DNA from: Desulfobacteraceae bacterium | GTDB taxonomy: Bacteria > Desulfobacterota > Desulfobacteria > Desulfobacterales > JAJDOA01 | Length of the DNA stretch: 32,702 bases | NCBI GenBank assembly: GCA_022340405.1 | Contig: JAJDOA010000269.1 | Span: 1 to 32,702 of the forward strand | Direction of reading: 5' to 3' | Part shown: in pieces, positions 14,985 to 23,099 of the stretch | Numbering within the stretch: the stretch's first letter is position 1 | How the letters are laid out: each line of letters begins with the position of its first letter | Notes under the pieces: generated by a model | Told to the model about the DNA's origin: nothing | What the model saw: only the letters and a program-made list of their open reading frames with translations | The model's database searches: none | Position numbers and translations under genes: made by a program

Positions 14985-16138
14985 GAGCCGGTCATTTCCT
15001 TCAGCAGTGCCACATAATCCTCTGCCGCCATCGGCCGCGGATTGCTCGGATTGGAGCCGTTTTCCGCAGACTTGGCCGCGATCTCAGGAAAATCAGACGG
15101 ATCCACCCCGAAGGAGGAAAAGCGCGGAAGCTTTACTGCAGCCGCCAACCCCTCCACCCATCGGACTGCGGCTGCAGCACCATCCTCGACCCCCTGAAAG
15201 TCGATGCCCGCAGCAGAGGCCAGCCGGGCGTAGCGGGCTCGACAGTAGTCCATATTGTATCGCATCACGGCCGGAAGAACGACGGCGTTGCATACGCCGT
15301 GGGGCAGGTCGTACATTCCGCCCAGGGCCTCTGCAATGCAGTGCACGGCACCCACGTCCGCGTGACTGAACGCGATGCCGGCCACCAAGCTGGCCAGCAG
15401 CATTCCGGCGCGGGCTTCCAGGTCATTGCCATTTTCCACCGCAACGGGCAGGTGGACAGCGATCCGTTCTACGGCATGCAGGGCCATGGCGTCCGACAAG
15501 GGATTGGCGCCCTTGACCGTATAGGCTTCCACGGCGTGGGTCAGGGCGTCCATTCCCGTTGAAGCGGTGAGATCGGATGGTTTGGAAAGCGTCAGGCTCG
15601 GATCCAGAAGCGCCACCGCAGGGGCGAGCTGCGGTCCCTTGACGGAAACTTTGACATTCCTTCGGGTGTCGGTGATGACGGCGCCGAATGTCACCTCGCT
15701 TCCCGTACCTGCGGTGGTGGGAATGGCAACGATCGGCACCACCGGCCGGCTCAATCGGCCAGGACCGGCCAGATCGCGCACGCTTTGTCCATGGGCCGCC
15801 ACCGCTGCCATGGCCTTGGCACAGTCGATGGGACTGCCGCCGCCTACGGCGACGATACCGTCTGCGCCGAGCTCCTGCATCCGGAGGGCGCCCTGGTCGA
15901 CGCTTTGGTCCCTGGGATTCGGGTCGATCTCGCTAAACAGATGGAAGTCGAAGCCGGCTCCGGCCAGCTGCGCTTCGACCCGCTCCACGATACCGGCATC
16001 CCGAACTCCCGGATCCGCCACCACGAGCGGTTTCCGTGCGCCCAGCTCGTTGAGGATTTCCGGAAGATGCTTCAGACCGTCGGTTTCAAACACGATTCTT
16101 GTGGGCAACGCGAAAGAAAACGGGGAAATCGGTTCCAT
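14981..16138 (-). CDS. Iron-containing alcohol dehydrogenase
   Basis: A 385-aa group III metal-dependent alcohol dehydrogenase. The N-terminal Rossmann-like domain has the dinucleotide motif GGGSPIDCAKAMA, followed by IPTTAGTGSEVT. The metal ligands are visible in the helical domain: STGMDALTHAVEAY (Asp and His) and DVGAVHCIAEALGGMYDLPHG (two His). It would interconvert an alcohol and an aldehyde or ketone with NAD(P)(H). I chose ATG 16138 (MEPISPFSFALPTRIVFE) because AAGGAG lies about ten bases upstream and the family N-terminus starts there; the track extension runs into mltF. The first 67 bases overlap the end of the MltF-like gene, and its stop overlaps the DJ-1 start. The exact substrate is not evident. 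Confidence 0.92.
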   Translation of the reverse strand: MEPISPFSFALPTRIVFETDGLKHLPEILNELGARKPLVVADPGVRDAGIVERVEAQLAGAGFDFHLFSEIDPNPRDQSVDQGALRMQELGADGIVAVGGGSPIDCAKAMAAVAAHGQSVRDLAGPGRLSRPVVPIVAIPTTAGTGSEVTFGAVITDTRRNVKVSVKGPQLAPAVALLDPSLTLSKPSDLTASTGMDALTHAVEAYTVKGANPLSDAMALHAVERIAVHLPVAVENGNDLEARAGMLLASLVAGIAFSHADVGAVHCIAEALGGMYDLPHGVCNAVVLPAVMRYNMDYCRARYARLASAAGIDFQGVEDGAAAAVRWVEGLAAAVKLPRFSSFGVDPSDFPEIAAKSAENGSNPSNPRPMAAEDYVALLKEMTGS

Positions 16139-17613
16139 CGATGGACGCTCCTTGTTTGCTGGTGATCGTGCCGAAGCCCGCCGAACGATCCGATGATCGA
16201 AGGTAATGAAATGGGGACATCGTGAAAAGACGCGCCGGATTCCAGCCCCCTTCGTGCAAGAGCGTCTTGCCGGATGATGTCGTAATACAGCCGAATCCGC
16301 TCCACGAATTTCACGGTTTCGTCCCCGCGGGCATAACCGTAACGGGTGTCTTTGTAGTATCTCCGAAGTCGAAGCATCGGCAGGGTCTGTTTCACCGAAG
16401 GCCATCGATCGGGGGCCCATCCCTTTTTCCGTGCGAGCTTCTGGGCGTCCCGTACATGGCCGTAGCCGATGTTGTAGCTGGCCAGAGCGAAGTACATCCG
16501 CTCCTGGGGGTCCAGGATCCGATCCCAGCGCCCGTGGAGTTTGGCCAGGTATTTGACGCCGGCTTCAATACTCTCCTCGGGGTCCCTTCGGTTGTCGATG
16601 CCCATTTCCCGGGCGGTGGCCTCGGTGATCTGCATGAGTCCGCGGACGCCGGTAAAACTGCGGGCGGTGGGGTCGAAGTGGGACTCCTGATAGACGAGGG
16701 CGGCAATCAGACGCCAGTCGAATCCGTATTTTCGGGACTCACGGCGGATGGCCGGGAGGAATTTCGGAAGTCGGCTTTCCAGACGGCGGTGGAACTTCTT
16801 CAGGTCCAGGTAGTCGAAAAACCGGGCGTTGGCATAGTAGCGCCGGTAGATTTTGTCGAAGATGCCGTTTTGATGGATCTTTTCCAGGAAGGTGTTGATC
16901 TCTGCCACGAGCGGTTCGTCCCCCTTGCGGACAGCCCAGCAGATGGGCTGCGGCTCCTCGATGGGAAAAGCGATGCGGATATCGGGGTAGTAGCGACGGT
17001 TGAGCAGAGCAATGTTGGAGTCGGCAACGGTCGCTTCGATCTGCCTCTCGGCCACCTGTCGAATGAGTTCCTCGGTGGGCACGTTGCGATGGGTGATGAT
17101 GTTGAGCTGCAAACCGCCCCGTTGCAGTTCCAAGAGGCGCTCTTGATAAGAGGTCCCCTGCCGGGTATGCACCGTCATGCCTTCCAGGTCGCCGAACTCC
17201 CGCACGGTACGGTTGCTCCGGTGAAGGATGATCTGCTGCTGCACGGTCAGGTAGTCGTCGGAGAATTCGAAGCGGTCGCGACGCGAAGCGGTGGCGGTAA
17301 GGCTGGCCGCGATCAGGTCCCCCTGTCCCTCCTCGAGGGCTTCGAACATTCGGTTCCACCCCGGCGTGACGATTTTCAGCGTCACACCCAAATGATCCGC
17401 GAAAGCAGCGGCCAGGTCGTATTCGAATCCCATGGCCGTGCCCCGATACAGATAATAGGTATTGGAATTGTTATCGGTGATCACCCGCAGCGCGCCTCTT
17501 TCCCGGATGTTTTTCAGCGTGTCCCCGTTCGTTGCGATGCACCCCCAAAACAGGAGTGGAATGATCGCTCCGAAAAAGCGGATGGGAAGTCTCCGGATGG
17601 AAGCTTTGAACAA
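16072..17613 (-). CDS. MltF-like lytic murein transglycosylase with solute-binding domain
   Basis: A 513-aa periplasmic enzyme in two parts. Residues about 35-265 are an SBP_bac_3 solute-binding domain (RGALRVITDNNSNTYYLYRG, GFEYDLAAAFADHLGV). Residues about 285-440 are a family-1E lytic transglycosylase domain with the catalytic Glu in ALVYQESHFDP (about residue 310) and the conserved GLMQIT and ALASYNIGYGH motifs. It cleaves peptidoglycan glycan strands to anhydromuramyl ends. The N-terminus is a signal peptide with a possible but non-ideal lipobox (LLFWGC). The start is TTG at 17613 with GGAGGAGG five bases upstream. The C-terminal tail overlaps the alcohol dehydrogenase gene by 67 bases, a long overlap that may reflect loss of an earlier stop. 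Confidence 0.9.
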   Translation of the reverse strand: MFKASIRRLPIRFFGAIIPLLFWGCIATNGDTLKNIRERGALRVITDNNSNTYYLYRGTAMGFEYDLAAAFADHLGVTLKIVTPGWNRMFEALEEGQGDLIAASLTATASRRDRFEFSDDYLTVQQQIILHRSNRTVREFGDLEGMTVHTRQGTSYQERLLELQRGGLQLNIITHRNVPTEELIRQVAERQIEATVADSNIALLNRRYYPDIRIAFPIEEPQPICWAVRKGDEPLVAEINTFLEKIHQNGIFDKIYRRYYANARFFDYLDLKKFHRRLESRLPKFLPAIRRESRKYGFDWRLIAALVYQESHFDPTARSFTGVRGLMQITEATAREMGIDNRRDPEESIEAGVKYLAKLHGRWDRILDPQERMYFALASYNIGYGHVRDAQKLARKKGWAPDRWPSVKQTLPMLRLRRYYKDTRYGYARGDETVKFVERIRLYYDIIRQDALARRGLESGASFHDVPISLPSIIGSFGGLRHDHQQTRSVHRWNRFPRFLSRCPQESCLKPTV

Positions 17614-17813
17614 CGCGTCCTCCTCCGAAAGGATGGAAGAAGATGACGGACATTAGGCTCGAACAGGCTGCAAAATTCTACCATCTGCCGCTGAAAAAGC
17701 CAAACGGCCATCTGTAACGTCTGCCCTTCGATACGCTCTTTACTTGTTTGACCCGACATGACAGATTTGGATGAACTTCATGCGAACCCACAATGATGGT
17801 TGAATGAGGGCTG

Positions 17814-18244
17814 GTGCACATTCAAATCTTAGGCCTTGTGCCCTTTCTTTCCTGGATTCGCCGCTGCCGCAACCGGGATTTCAGGGCCGACGTCATCACC
17901 GGTCTGACAGTGGCTGTTCTGTGGGTACGAACGCCCGACGCAGGAGATAAAACCGTGGAAGAGGCCATGCATTGGTTGGATCACACCAGAAAGGGGTTGA
18001 ACGTCTGCAGAAAGTTGGGACGTCTGCAGCAGCGGGAGAGGGAGGACCGGCTGCAGGAGATTTTAGCGGTCGCCGAAACCGCCTCGGTCGTCGTGATGGG
18101 CGCGGCCTCCGTCACGACGTCTACCGTAGGGCGGTGGGAAGCCTTCCCATTCAGGTCATGGCCAGAACCGAATCGAGCGTCCTCCTGGTCAAGCTCGCCC
18201 CCGAAGCCGACGCGGATTTCTTCAAGGAGCCGTTTACCTGCTGA
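17814..18244 (+). pseudogene. Remnant of a SulP transporter joined to a Usp-domain fragment, frameshifted
   Basis: The frame from GTG 17814 starts VPFLSWIRRCRNRDFRADVITGLTVAV, the N-terminus of a SulP/SLC26 anion transporter, and is typical only for about 35 residues. It then jumps to RTPDAGDKTVEEAMHWLDHTRKGL and ILAVAETASVVVMGAAS, which look like the middle of a universal-stress-protein domain. Near 18120 the similarity moves to another frame, RRAVGSLPIQVMARTESSVLLVK, the end of a Usp domain. The parental gene was either a SulP-Usp fusion or two neighbours; the core transporter is deleted and the rest is frameshifted. The ORF in the first frame continues to 18323 as noise. Confidence 0.7.
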
Positions 18245-18354
18245 ATCGGCAGGAGATGAATATCACCCATTAACTGTAGCGCTTGCCATGTGCCGATTGC
18301 CTTCGCCGTTCCTTTTTGGTTAAATCGTCCCACTGGCGAAACAGGGAGAAACCC

Positions 18355-19134
18355 ATGGAGTATGCACATCTCATCTTGGACATCGGAGAGGATTTTGTAG
18401 CCACCCTGACGTTGAACCGTCCCGACAAGCTCAACACGTTCAACACACCGCTTGCGGAGGAACTCACAGAGGCGCTGCTGCAGTTGGACGAGAACCCCGG
18501 CGCCCGCGTGATTCTCATCAAGGGCGCCGGCAAGGCCTTCTGTGCGGGGATCGACATCAACGAGGTGTTCGGCAAATCCACATTGGAATATCGTGAGTGG
18601 ATCGAACGCATGGAGTCCCCCCTGGTGACCGTCAGCCGCATGAAAAAGCCGGTGATCGCGCAGGTGCACGGAGTGGCCGCCGCCAACGGAATGGGACTCG
18701 TGGCCGCGGCGGACCTGGCCATCGCCGCGGAAAACACCCGGATGGGCCTTACGGCCATCAATGTAGGCCTCAACTGTGTGGGTCCCGTGGTGCCGGTCTC
18801 TCGAATCCTCGGCCGAAAGCGGTCGCTGGAGCTGTTGTTGTACGGAGAGTTGATCAATGCGTCACAAGCGCTGGAGATGGGTCTTCTCAACAAGGTCGTC
18901 GCCAAGGATGAACTGGAGAAAGAGGCCCGGCAGTGGGCGGCGGAACTGGCTCGGAAAAGCCCGGTGGCTGTCCAGATCGCCAAAAAGGCTTTTTATGCCG
19001 CCGAGGATTTAAACTATTCCAGAGCCTTCGAGTACATGAACGAGGCATTTGCCCGTCTTTGCTCAACCGAGGACGCCAAGGAGGGGGTCTCCGCCTTTTT
19101 GGAAAAACGGAGGCCCCTGTGGAAGGAAAAGTAG
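18355..19134 (+). CDS. Enoyl-CoA hydratase/isomerase family protein without the usual catalytic glutamates
   Basis: A 259-aa crotonase-fold protein. The CoA/oxyanion-hole segments are present: AGKAFCAGIDINEV and QVHGVAAANGMGLVAAADLAIA. In classical enoyl-CoA hydratase two glutamates follow (in GGGCELA and PE positions); here those positions read GLVAAAD and AINVGL, so both are absent. The pattern INVGLNCVGPVVPVSRILGRKRSLELLLYGE is closest in my memory to ECHDC3-type members, whose activity is unclear. Other crotonase chemistry such as thioester hydrolysis, isomerisation or decarboxylation could use other residues. ATG 18355 has AGGGAG about six bases upstream; the 24 extra track codons are discarded. 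It follows the SulP remnant and precedes a lipoprotein gene by 94 bases. Confidence 0.9.
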   Translation: MEYAHLILDIGEDFVATLTLNRPDKLNTFNTPLAEELTEALLQLDENPGARVILIKGAGKAFCAGIDINEVFGKSTLEYREWIERMESPLVTVSRMKKPVIAQVHGVAAANGMGLVAAADLAIAAENTRMGLTAINVGLNCVGPVVPVSRILGRKRSLELLLYGELINASQALEMGLLNKVVAKDELEKEARQWAAELARKSPVAVQIAKKAFYAAEDLNYSRAFEYMNEAFARLCSTEDAKEGVSAFLEKRRPLWKEK

Positions 19135-19228
19135 AACCATCTTGAAGAAGTCGTTTCCCCGGCCGATTTTAGGGGAGAACACCGCTGCCTATGCACCCAT
19201 GGGAATGCCAAAGGAAAAGGGAAGATGT

Positions 19229-19657
19229 ATGATGAAAGTCATTCGAATTGCAGCGATTTGCGCAGCACTGTTGTTGTTTGCCGCTGGATGCAAAGACCAG
19301 GAAAATCCGGAAGCGGTAGCCGCGGCACAAGAAGCGGCCCGGAAGTGGCTGTATCTGGTCGACACCGGCCGCTATGGCGAAAGCTGGGAGGCCGCTGCAG
19401 CGTTGTTCCGCGAGGAAGTGCCGAAAGAGAAATGGGTGGAAAGTTTGACGGCGGTTCGCAAACCCATGGGGGCCAACCAAGAACGGATGCTGGACCGGGC
19501 CCGTTTCCGGTCCTCGATGAAAGGAGCCCCGCGGGGAGAGTATGTCTTCATCGAGTACAAATCCTCCTTCGAAAACAACGAAAGCGCAAGGGAGACCGTG
19601 ACCCCCACCAAAGAGGACGACGGCGTCTGGCGGGTGGCGGGCTACTACTGCAAGTGA
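19229..19657 (+). CDS. DUF4019-like lipoprotein
   Basis: A 142-aa predicted lipoprotein: MMKVIRIAAICAALLLFAAGC is a signal peptide with a good lipobox (FAAGC) and mature Cys at about residue 21. The mature part has AAQEAARKWLYLVDTGRYGESWEAAAALFREEVPKEKWVESL, then RKPMGANQERMLDRARF, and ends with W-R-V-A-G-Y-Y-C-K. This matches the small DUF4019 family as I remember it: a periplasmic alpha/beta domain of unknown function with the WLxLVDxGxYxESW motif. AGGGAAG lies a few bases upstream of ATG 19229. It lies between the crotonase-family gene and the PilZ-like gene on the same strand, with no clear promoter. Confidence 0.8.
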   Translation: MMKVIRIAAICAALLLFAAGCKDQENPEAVAAAQEAARKWLYLVDTGRYGESWEAAAALFREEVPKEKWVESLTAVRKPMGANQERMLDRARFRSSMKGAPRGEYVFIEYKSSFENNESARETVTPTKEDDGVWRVAGYYCK

Positions 19658-19714
19658 GGACGACCGGACCTGGGCGCAATGGCGGCATCTGTCGGTTCCG
19701 CCAGGGAGGCAATC

Positions 19715-20050
19715 ATGGCACATCCGTCCGAAAATCGCGGTAACCACCGCACCTACGATCTCCGGCCCACCGAAATCGAACTAAAGGGGCACCGGTTCCA
19801 GGTGCATGACATCGGCGCCGAGGGAATCGGCCTGATTCTGGAAAAAGGCGGCCCCCAACTGTTTATCGGGGAGCGGATCGAGCGCATTCCCCTGCCGCTG
19901 GAAGCCGGGGTGCTGATCATGCCCGGAGTGGTTTCCCACATCACGGTCACGGAAACGCATACGGTGGTCGGCATCCGCCTCATGCCCGATGCTTCACAGC
20001 TGCAGGATCTTCACCGATTTCAAGAAGAGCGGGCGCTGACCCCGGCATGA
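19715..20050 (+). CDS. PilZ-like domain protein, degenerate motif
   Basis: A 111-aa protein with one small beta-rich domain. RTYDLRPTEIELKGHRFQVHDIGAEGIGLIL resembles PilZ in having an Arg-rich start and a D-x-G-x-x-G turn where PilZ has (D/N)xSxxG. The second half (PLPLEAGVLIMPGVVSHITVTETHTVVGIRLM) has the alternating strands and the VGIRL ending common in PilZ domains. PilZ proteins bind cyclic di-GMP; the serine is replaced here and the RxxxR is imperfect, so binding is doubtful. ATG 19715 has AGGGAGG five bases upstream. The presence of a GGDEF gene in the window fits, but is not proof. Confidence 0.6.
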   Translation: MAHPSENRGNHRTYDLRPTEIELKGHRFQVHDIGAEGIGLILEKGGPQLFIGERIERIPLPLEAGVLIMPGVVSHITVTETHTVVGIRLMPDASQLQDLHRFQEERALTPA

Positions 20051-20110
20051 CGAGCCGTTGCAGCCGTTTACGGAATCCGGTTGCGCTCCCTCCTTGCGTT
20101 TCCATCGAAA

Positions 20111-20186
20111 TGTTGGGGCGGGGCTCATCCCCTCCAACTGGTGGAATCACCTACCCCCAACGGGCGGAGATGAACCCCGCCCCTAC
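20111..20186 (-). repeat. GTAGGGGCGGGG palindromic element, copy 2
   Basis: Read on the minus strand it begins GTAGGGGCGGGGTTCATC, nearly identical to copy 1 at 11342 (GTAGGGGCGGGGTTGATC). It ends GGAGGGGATGAGCCCCGCC, matching the second hairpin of copy 1. The middle differs. It lies in the gap after the PilZ-like gene, as copy 1 lies in the gap after the purF-like gene. Confidence 0.75.
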
Positions 20187-20208
20187 GAAGGACATGATAA
20201 ACCCATTT

Positions 20209-20319
20209 GAAGACTCCCCGCAGCCCCGGTGCCCGGGATTTCCGCTTCGCTCCAACAAGCTGCGGGGAATGCGATCGCTGTTGCCGGTGCAAGCGAAGCA
20301 TATTTTTGGCAATTGTCCT
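20209..20319 (+). repeat. TTCCCCGC/GCGGGGAA hairpin element, copy A (with insert)
   Basis: It starts GAAGACTCCCCGC and contains CAAGCTGCGGGGAATGCGATCGCT, followed by TGCCGGTGCAAGC and TTTTTGGCAATTGTCC. Copy B at 22851 shares both outer motifs, but its hairpin arms are separated by only about 8 bases, whereas here about 36 more bases intervene. It is located just past the stop of the AsmA-family gene, which reads toward it from the other side. Confidence 0.65.
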
Positions 20320-22393
20320 AGTCGAAAAGACTTTTCAATAGCCCCTTGGCAGATTCCTTCAGAGGCTTGAGGTTTTCGTTCTTTTCGATCACCCGATCCA
20401 GTTCGCCGGAGTCGATGGCCTTTTCCTGGATCTGTTTGCGGATTTCCTGTTTGGCGGCGGATTGCAGGTCGAGACGAAATTGGGGCTCGGCAAACTTTCC
20501 CTGCACCAGCAAGGGAACCAGAATGTCGCTCGTGTTTTTCCGATCCTTGTGGACCCATTTGGGAACGATCCGCAGGTCCAGGCTTTCGGTCACCAGATGG
20601 ACATCGCCGCTGGTGTCGAACCGGAGGACCGGGGAGCTCAGCACCGTTTCGTCTGTGTGAACCGTTCCTTCGTCAGCCCGGAAGGGCACCCGAAATTCCA
20701 CAAATCGCGTCCTTTGATCCTTTCCTTTGATCCAGGACACGACGGTTTCTCCCGTATTGCGCACCATCCCTTCCAGATCAATTCCTTTGACCGCCCCATC
20801 CCGAAAGACAAGCAATCCGCTCCCCTTGAGTGTCTTCCGAATCCAGGTCGCATCGATCCCGGCGGTTCGCAGGTCCAGTTCGGCCTCCATCACCCCCTCG
20901 ATGAGATCCTTGCCTGTCAGCGCCGCAACTACGGGACCGGATTGGACCCCTTGCATGTCGAGCTTGCAACTGGACTGTGGGGTGTCCCTCCGAACATCGA
21001 AGGCGGCATCCAGGTTCACCTTTCCTTCGCTCAGTTCCATGCTGAGGGGTTGGATCCGGTAAAGGCCCTTGCTGCCGTTCAGTTGTACGTCTATGTTGCG
21101 GGCTTCGATGCCACGCACGCGCACCTCTTGCAGGACGATTTTGCCCTCGATGTTCGGACGCCGCAAGGGGGCCCAATCCACCGGAGTGGCGGGTTCCGGT
21201 TTCGATGACCCCTCCGACTTCTTCTTTTCGGCCGGTGTCGAAGGCGGTGGCGCATCGGAGGGCGCGGGCGCGTCGGATTCGGCCCTGCCGGTCTTCGGTT
21301 TGGACGAAGCGGGCAGGTAGCGATCCAGGTCGATACGGTCCACGTCCAACCGGAAGGTTGCGTCCGGATTCTCGAAAGAAGCTGCCTCTGCACTGAACGC
21401 GACCGTGGTGTCGTCGATCCGGAGAATTCCGTTGGAGACGGTTGCCTGTCGGGTGTCCCCGTTCAGGTCCGCCTTCAGGGAAATGCGGCTCAGGGCCTGC
21501 GGGTCGGCCGGGTCCACCGGAAGGGGACGGCCCATCGCCTTCAGCAGGGTGCGCGCCGAAAACTCGTTGAGGTTGAGGGCCACACGATACGTGGGGTCGG
21601 AAAGCAGTTGGTCCAGCCGCCCCTGAAGCTGTAGGCTGAGCTGCTCGGCCGCGGTGGCCGTAAGGTCGAAAATGACGGGGACGGACCCGGGCTTTGTGCC
21701 GATGGGTCCGATCTTTCCTTTCAGACCGATGGCCTGGCCCTCCACCACGGCGCTCAGAGCCAATCCAATGGGCTGGGTAAGGGAAAAATCCGTCAGAGAA
21801 AGCGAGAACGCTTCCACGGTTTTTCGGATATCGGCTGTCTCGTCGATGTACTCCAGGGAACCCTCCGATATGGAAAACTCCTGGATATCGATGGACCGGA
21901 TCGGGAGCCCGGCAGTCGTCGGTTTCGACTTTGTATCCGCTGGCGGCGGTTCCGTTGGTTGCCCTTCGGTCATCGTGGGGGGCACGCCGGAAGGGATGGC
22001 GGAAAATTTCCAATTTTCAATCCCTTGTGCGTTTTTAATGAGAACGATCCGGGGCTTGACGATGACGAATCGTTTGACCTCGACGTCCTGCGAAAGCAAC
22101 GGTAACAGCTTGACCCGAAGGTCAAAGGCCTCCACACTGACGAATTCCTGCCGTTGGAAATCCTCCGGATTGCCCAATTGAAGGTTTTCAAGGGAAATAC
22201 GAGCCCATGGAAAAAGCGACAGGCCGATCTTGCCGATTTGCACCGGTCGTCCGGTGGCCTGGGATACCTTTTTTTCGATCTGGGGACGAAACCGTTCCAC
22301 ATCGTACACCATTGGAATGACGACGAGCGCACCGACAAAAAGCACCGTTAGCGCCAACACGGCCACAATCAGCCATCGTATCGTTTTTTTCAT
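20318..22393 (-). CDS. AsmA family protein
   Basis: A 691-aa inner-membrane-anchored protein with one N-terminal transmembrane helix (MKKTIRWLIVAVLALTVLFVGALVVIP) and a large periplasmic region. Residues after the helix (YDVERFRPQIEKKVSQATGRPVQIGKIGLSLFPWARISLENL) are the typical AsmA beta-structured start. A Pro/Ser/Lys-rich linker near residues 370-400 (PAPSDAPPPSTPAEKKK) divides it, and the C-terminal part has the AsmA_2 feature (GSGLLVFRDGAVKGIDL). AsmA proteins are thought to bridge envelope layers and influence outer-membrane lipid or protein assembly. ATG 22393 has AAGGAGAG just upstream; the extra 36 track codons are discarded. The gene stands alone on the minus strand. Confidence 0.9.
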   Translation of the reverse strand: MKKTIRWLIVAVLALTVLFVGALVVIPMVYDVERFRPQIEKKVSQATGRPVQIGKIGLSLFPWARISLENLQLGNPEDFQRQEFVSVEAFDLRVKLLPLLSQDVEVKRFVIVKPRIVLIKNAQGIENWKFSAIPSGVPPTMTEGQPTEPPPADTKSKPTTAGLPIRSIDIQEFSISEGSLEYIDETADIRKTVEAFSLSLTDFSLTQPIGLALSAVVEGQAIGLKGKIGPIGTKPGSVPVIFDLTATAAEQLSLQLQGRLDQLLSDPTYRVALNLNEFSARTLLKAMGRPLPVDPADPQALSRISLKADLNGDTRQATVSNGILRIDDTTVAFSAEAASFENPDATFRLDVDRIDLDRYLPASSKPKTGRAESDAPAPSDAPPPSTPAEKKKSEGSSKPEPATPVDWAPLRRPNIEGKIVLQEVRVRGIEARNIDVQLNGSKGLYRIQPLSMELSEGKVNLDAAFDVRRDTPQSSCKLDMQGVQSGPVVAALTGKDLIEGVMEAELDLRTAGIDATWIRKTLKGSGLLVFRDGAVKGIDLEGMVRNTGETVVSWIKGKDQRTRFVEFRVPFRADEGTVHTDETVLSSPVLRFDTSGDVHLVTESLDLRIVPKWVHKDRKNTSDILVPLLVQGKFAEPQFRLDLQSAAKQEIRKQIQEKAIDSGELDRVIEKNENLKPLKESAKGLLKSLFD

Positions 22394-23099
22394 GCATCTC
22401 TCCTTCGTTGCAGGGCTGTTCACCGGAGGGTTCCGACGTCGTAACGGCGGAGTTTTCCGCGCCGGCATCAGGGAGACTCGATTTAGGCAAAATAACAACA
22501 CGCCGCGAAAGGGTCAAGATTGCAGCCGCCGGCAGGAGGCACGGGACTCAGACGCAAATCACGCCATGGTATCTCTGCAAAACGCTTGCAGAAAAATGAC
22601 GTGCTTCAACTAGAAGCGATCTCAACATTAGGATTTTCGTTCAAGGTCAAGGAGGATCCACGTTTTCAGCCGCCCCGGTGGCACCGGGATCTGCGACAGG
22701 CATACGGCGGTATTTCGAGGACGGGAAACGAGAACCCGACGCCGAGATTTATCCGCCCCTGGCGGGTTGGGCGAAAAGACAATTTTGAGATGGCTTCTAA
22801 TTTGTAAAGGGAACGGAAAACGTATACCTTCTGTCAACGACGGGGCCGTATTGAAGATTCCCCGCCACAAGCAGCGGGGAATGCGCTCGCTACTGCCGGT
22901 TCAAGCCCAGGCGGTCTTAAGAGCCTTTTATCAGTTGCCCCGGTCCCGGTAGGCCTGCCGTGGCTTTTGCTTTTTTTGGAGCTTTTCCGATCCGGGGAAT
23001 AAGGAGGGCGAGGCTAGGGCGGATTGACGCATGACGTTGCTTACGGCACCCATGGTCAGGCCCCATGAAAGTGCAAACCATAGCGGTGGAGTCCAAACC
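22394..23099. other. Large intergenic region with a repeat
   Basis: About 700 bases lie between the divergent AsmA and STAS-like genes and hold no supported gene; the short ORFs have no recognisable sequence or Shine-Dalgarno. It includes copy B of the hairpin element and AT-richer patches. The base composition varies much more than in genes, as expected for non-coding DNA. Confidence 0.6.
22851..22910 (+). repeat. TTCCCCGC/GCGGGGAA hairpin element, copy B
   Basis: TTGAAGATTCCCCGC and GCGGGGAATGCG form a perfect stem (ATTCCCCGC/GCGGGGAAT) around CACAAGCA. It continues CTCGCTACTGCCGGTTCAAGC, matching copy A (ATCGCTGTTGCCGGTGCAAGC). The two copies are about 2.6 kb apart in the same orientation, flanking the AsmA gene. 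Confidence 0.7.

Noticed and set aside
22899-22912. GGTTCAAGCCC as a tRNA T-arm
   Set aside because: No acceptor, D or anticodon stem surrounds it; the sequence is part of the dispersed repeat.
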